From: Myxococcales bacterium
GTDB taxonomy: Bacteria; Myxococcota; Myxococcia; Myxococcales; Anaeromyxobacteraceae
Length of the DNA: 6,528 nt
NCBI GenBank assembly: GCA_021779335.1
Contig: JAJYAW010000166.1
Location: 1 to 6,528, forward strand
Direction: 5' to 3'
The translations under genes were made by a program, and so were the position numbers. Position 1 is the stretch's first letter. Every line of letters begins with the position of its first letter. Shown here one piece after another: positions 4,718 to 6,528 of the stretch. The notes below the pieces were generated by a model. It was not told the origin of the DNA and did not search any database. It was given only the letters and a program-made list of their open reading frames with translations.

Positions 4718-5851
4718 ATGGGCCAGCGCGTCCACCTCGTCACCGGCTATCCGGGCTTCCTGGGGAAGCGGCTGGTGCGCCGGCTGCTCACCGACCCGGC
4801 CGAGCGGCCGCGCCGGCTGGTCTGCCTGGTCCAGCGGCACCACCTCGAGGCGGCGCGCGCCGACCTGGCCCAGCTGCCCGCCCCGGAGGCCGAGCTCGTC
4901 GAGGGCGACGTGACCCACATGCACCTGGGCCTCTCCGGGCCCGAGTGGCGCGCCCTGGCCGACGAGGTGACCGACATCTGGCACCTGGCCGCCAAGACGC
5001 GCCTGGGGGCCGGCCCGGGCGAGATGCGCCGGGTCAACGTGGAGGGGACCCGCAACGCGCTGGAGCTCGGGCGGGCGGCGCGCCGGCTGGCCCGCCTGAC
5101 CCACTTCTCCACCGCCTTCGTGTCCGGCACGCGGGAGGGCGTCATCCTGGAGGACGAGCTGGGGGTCGGCCAGGGCTTCCACAACGGCTACGAGGAGACC
5201 AAGTACCAGGCCGAGCTGCTGGTGCGCCGCGCCCAGCCCGAGCTGCCGGCCACGGTGCTGCGCCCCAGCATCGTGGTGGGCGACTCGCGCACCGGCGAGA
5301 TCGACCGCTTCGACGGCCCCTACGCCCTGGCCATCCTGCTGGTGGCCTCGCCGCTGGCGGTGCCCCTGCCGCTGCCCGGCAACGCCGTGGCGCCGCTCAA
5401 CGTGGTGCCGGTGGACTTCGTGGTCGACGCGGCGGTGGCCATCTCGCGCCACCCCGCCGGCGCCGGCCGCACCGTCCACCTCGTGGATCCCGCCCCCATG
5501 TCGGCCCGGCGCGTCTACGAGCTCATCGCCGCCCGCGCCGGCAAGAAGCTCCCGCCGGTCTCGGTGCCCCACCGCGCCGTCGAGGCGCTGCTCCGGCTCC
5601 CCTTCGTGGACCGGCTCTCCTCCGGGCTTCACCGCCCGAACATCGAGTACGTCAGCCACCTGGCCATCTACAACTGCCGCACCCTGCTCGACCTGCTCGA
5701 CGGCAGCGGCATCCGCTGCCCGCCCATCGCCAGCTACCTGGACCGGCTCATCGAGTTCGTGGAGGCCAGCTTCGCCCGGCGGCGCGAGGCCGAGGCGGCC
5801 AGCGAGCCGGACGACCCGCTGGACCGGCCGCCGGCGCCGGAGCGGCCCTGA
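4718..5851 (+). CDS. Stand-alone extended SDR, fatty acyl-CoA/thioester reductase-like (NAD_binding_4)
   Basis: 377 residues. The N terminus has the Rossmann motif TGYPGFLG (9-16), then GDV, WHLAAKT and RVNVEGTRNALELG, followed by HFSTAFVSG with the catalytic Ser/Thr (131/132), YEETK with Tyr158 and Lys162, and LRPSIVVGDS. This set is typical of the male-sterility/NAD_binding_4 branch of extended SDRs, which includes fatty acyl-CoA reductases and the thioester reductase domains of carrier-protein enzymes. Here it stands alone, without an adenylation or carrier domain. The C-terminal substrate part includes the NIEYVSHLAIYNCRT and RCPPIASYLDRLIEF stretches, and there is a disordered acidic/Pro-rich end. 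All catalytic residues are present, so it is probably active with NAD(P)H; the substrate is unknown, and a 3-beta-HSD-like or epimerase-like role is possible. The ATG at 4718 lies 8 bases after coaE, with only a GGGGG run as a weak binding site. Confidence 0.88.
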   Translation: MGQRVHLVTGYPGFLGKRLVRRLLTDPAERPRRLVCLVQRHHLEAARADLAQLPAPEAELVEGDVTHMHLGLSGPEWRALADEVTDIWHLAAKTRLGAGPGEMRRVNVEGTRNALELGRAARRLARLTHFSTAFVSGTREGVILEDELGVGQGFHNGYEETKYQAELLVRRAQPELPATVLRPSIVVGDSRTGEIDRFDGPYALAILLVASPLAVPLPLPGNAVAPLNVVPVDFVVDAAVAISRHPAGAGRTVHLVDPAPMSARRVYELIAARAGKKLPPVSVPHRAVEALLRLPFVDRLSSGLHRPNIEYVSHLAIYNCRTLLDLLDGSGIRCPPIASYLDRLIEFVEASFARRREAEAASEPDDPLDRPPAPERP

Positions 5852-5864
5852 CCCCGCCGCGCGC

Positions 5865-6527
5865 TCAGGAGGAGATGACGCCGTCGTTGATGAGGGTCGC
5901 CAGGATGCGCGCGGTGTCGAGGCGCGGCAGCCCGGAGAGGGCGAAGAGGCTCTCGTAGTCCACCGCGCCGTCGATCTGCGACAGCAGGAAGCCCGCCCGG
6001 TGGTCCAGGTTGAGCCACATGACCTCCTCCGGCTTGATGGCCAGGCGGGGCACGCGCCCCAGCGGCCCGAGCTTCGACTCGTACATGGCCACCAGGGTGG
6101 CCTCGTTCTGCCGCAGGTAGTCCCGCGCCTCGCCGTGGAGGGGGTCCACCTTGAGGATCTTCTCGATCATCTCCAGCGACCCGGAGAAGTCGCCCAGCGC
6201 GTGCAGATCCTTGGCGGCGGCCATCCAGACGTCGATGTCGCGCTGCCCCGACGAGCCGCGCGGCCGGGCGCCCTCGGGCGGCCGCGGCGGCGCCGGCGCC
6301 TCCGGCACCAAGCTGCGCAGGTCGCTCTTCTCCGCCACCGCGCCCAGGTCCATGCCACCCTCGGGCTCGAGGACGATGGTGGCGGTCGCGGCCGGGCCGT
6401 CGTCCCAGGGCGAGGGGGCGTACTCCGGCTCCTCGACGGTCACCTCGAACGGCGCCGGCGTGAGGGCCGGGGCGGCCGGTGTGGGCGCGGGCCGCCCCGC
6501 GTCGGCCGCACGCGTCCCCGCGGGCAG
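5865..6527 (-). CDS. TPR-like protein with winged-helix-like C-terminal domain, 5' end outside the window
   Basis: The frame is open to the right edge, so the gene starts beyond it; 220 residues are visible. A GTG at 6443 is possible but unlikely, because the Ala/Pro-rich coding pattern continues upstream (GRPAPTPAAPALTPAPFEV). After a long Pro/Ala/Glu linker comes one TPR-like hairpin (about 6225-6110; WMAAAKDLHALGDF then IEKILKVDPLHGEA). Next comes a conserved-looking bridge (YESKLGPLGRVPRLAI, EEVMWLNLDHRAGF). The C-terminal domain (about 6010-5868; LLSQIDGAVDYESLFALSG and ARILATLINDGVISS) has the helix pattern of the winged-helix tail of PATAN/DUF4388-type proteins. These are common in Myxococcota and are usually thought to mediate protein contacts. 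No signal peptide can be judged. The gene converges on the reductase gene, with 13 bases between stops. Exact function is unknown. Confidence 0.82.
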   Translation of the reverse strand: MPAGTRAADAGRPAPTPAAPALTPAPFEVTVEEPEYAPSPWDDGPAATATIVLEPEGGMDLGAVAEKSDLRSLVPEAPAPPRPPEGARPRGSSGQRDIDVWMAAAKDLHALGDFSGSLEMIEKILKVDPLHGEARDYLRQNEATLVAMYESKLGPLGRVPRLAIKPEEVMWLNLDHRAGFLLSQIDGAVDYESLFALSGLPRLDTARILATLINDGVISS

Positions 6528-6528
6528 G

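Noticed and set aside
4703..5659. Minus-strand frame of 318 residues antisense to the reductase
   Set aside because: It is dominated by Gly, His, Val and Gln in a way typical of antisense reading of GC-rich genes, with no motif.
5852..5864. Terminator between the convergent reductase and TPR-like genes
   Set aside because: The gap is 13 bases, with no stable stem of its own and no T tract.

Overview
The window is about three quarters G+C, with dense, tightly packed genes, many codons ending in G or C, and GTG starts. Together with a multihaem c-type cytochrome and a C-terminal domain type that I associate with Myxococcota, this points to a high-GC deltaproteobacterial/myxobacterial chromosome, Anaeromyxobacter being the most likely kind of host. 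That placement is an inference from composition and protein character, not from a search. I see no mobile element, CRISPR array, tRNA or rRNA, and no gene-free stretch longer than about 50 bases.

Layout. Left block, plus strand: (1) the 3' part of an unusual short-chain dehydrogenase with a four-cysteine zinc-finger-like motif in front of the Rossmann fold, already open at the left edge; (2) greB, the transcript-cleavage factor; (3) an unrecognised 172-residue protein whose GTG overlaps the greB stop by 4 bases. A GC-rich hairpin lies in the 50-base gap where this block meets the convergent engB.

Central block: a two-gene minus-strand unit reads leftward, a small exported tetrahaem cytochrome c followed 10 bases later by the ribosome-assembly GTPase engB. 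It diverges from a three-gene plus-strand unit across a gap of only 23 bases, which contains the self-complementary octamer AGTATACT. The plus-strand unit is an exported protein with two BamE/SmpA-like repeats, then coaE (dephospho-CoA kinase, last step of CoA synthesis), then a stand-alone extended SDR of the fatty acyl-CoA/thioester reductase type (NAD_binding_4).

Right end: a convergent minus-strand gene, open through the right edge, with an Ala/Pro-rich linker, one TPR-like helical hairpin and a winged-helix-like C-terminal domain.

Most of the window is core housekeeping: transcription (GreB), ribosome assembly (EngB) and CoA synthesis (CoaE). The less described parts are the zinc-finger SDR with altered cofactor and catalytic motifs, the tetrahaem cytochrome with too few axial ligands, the duplicated BamE-like protein, and the symmetric promoter candidate between the divergent units. 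I do not see a clear-cut new multi-gene system; the best leads are individual proteins and the shared promoter.
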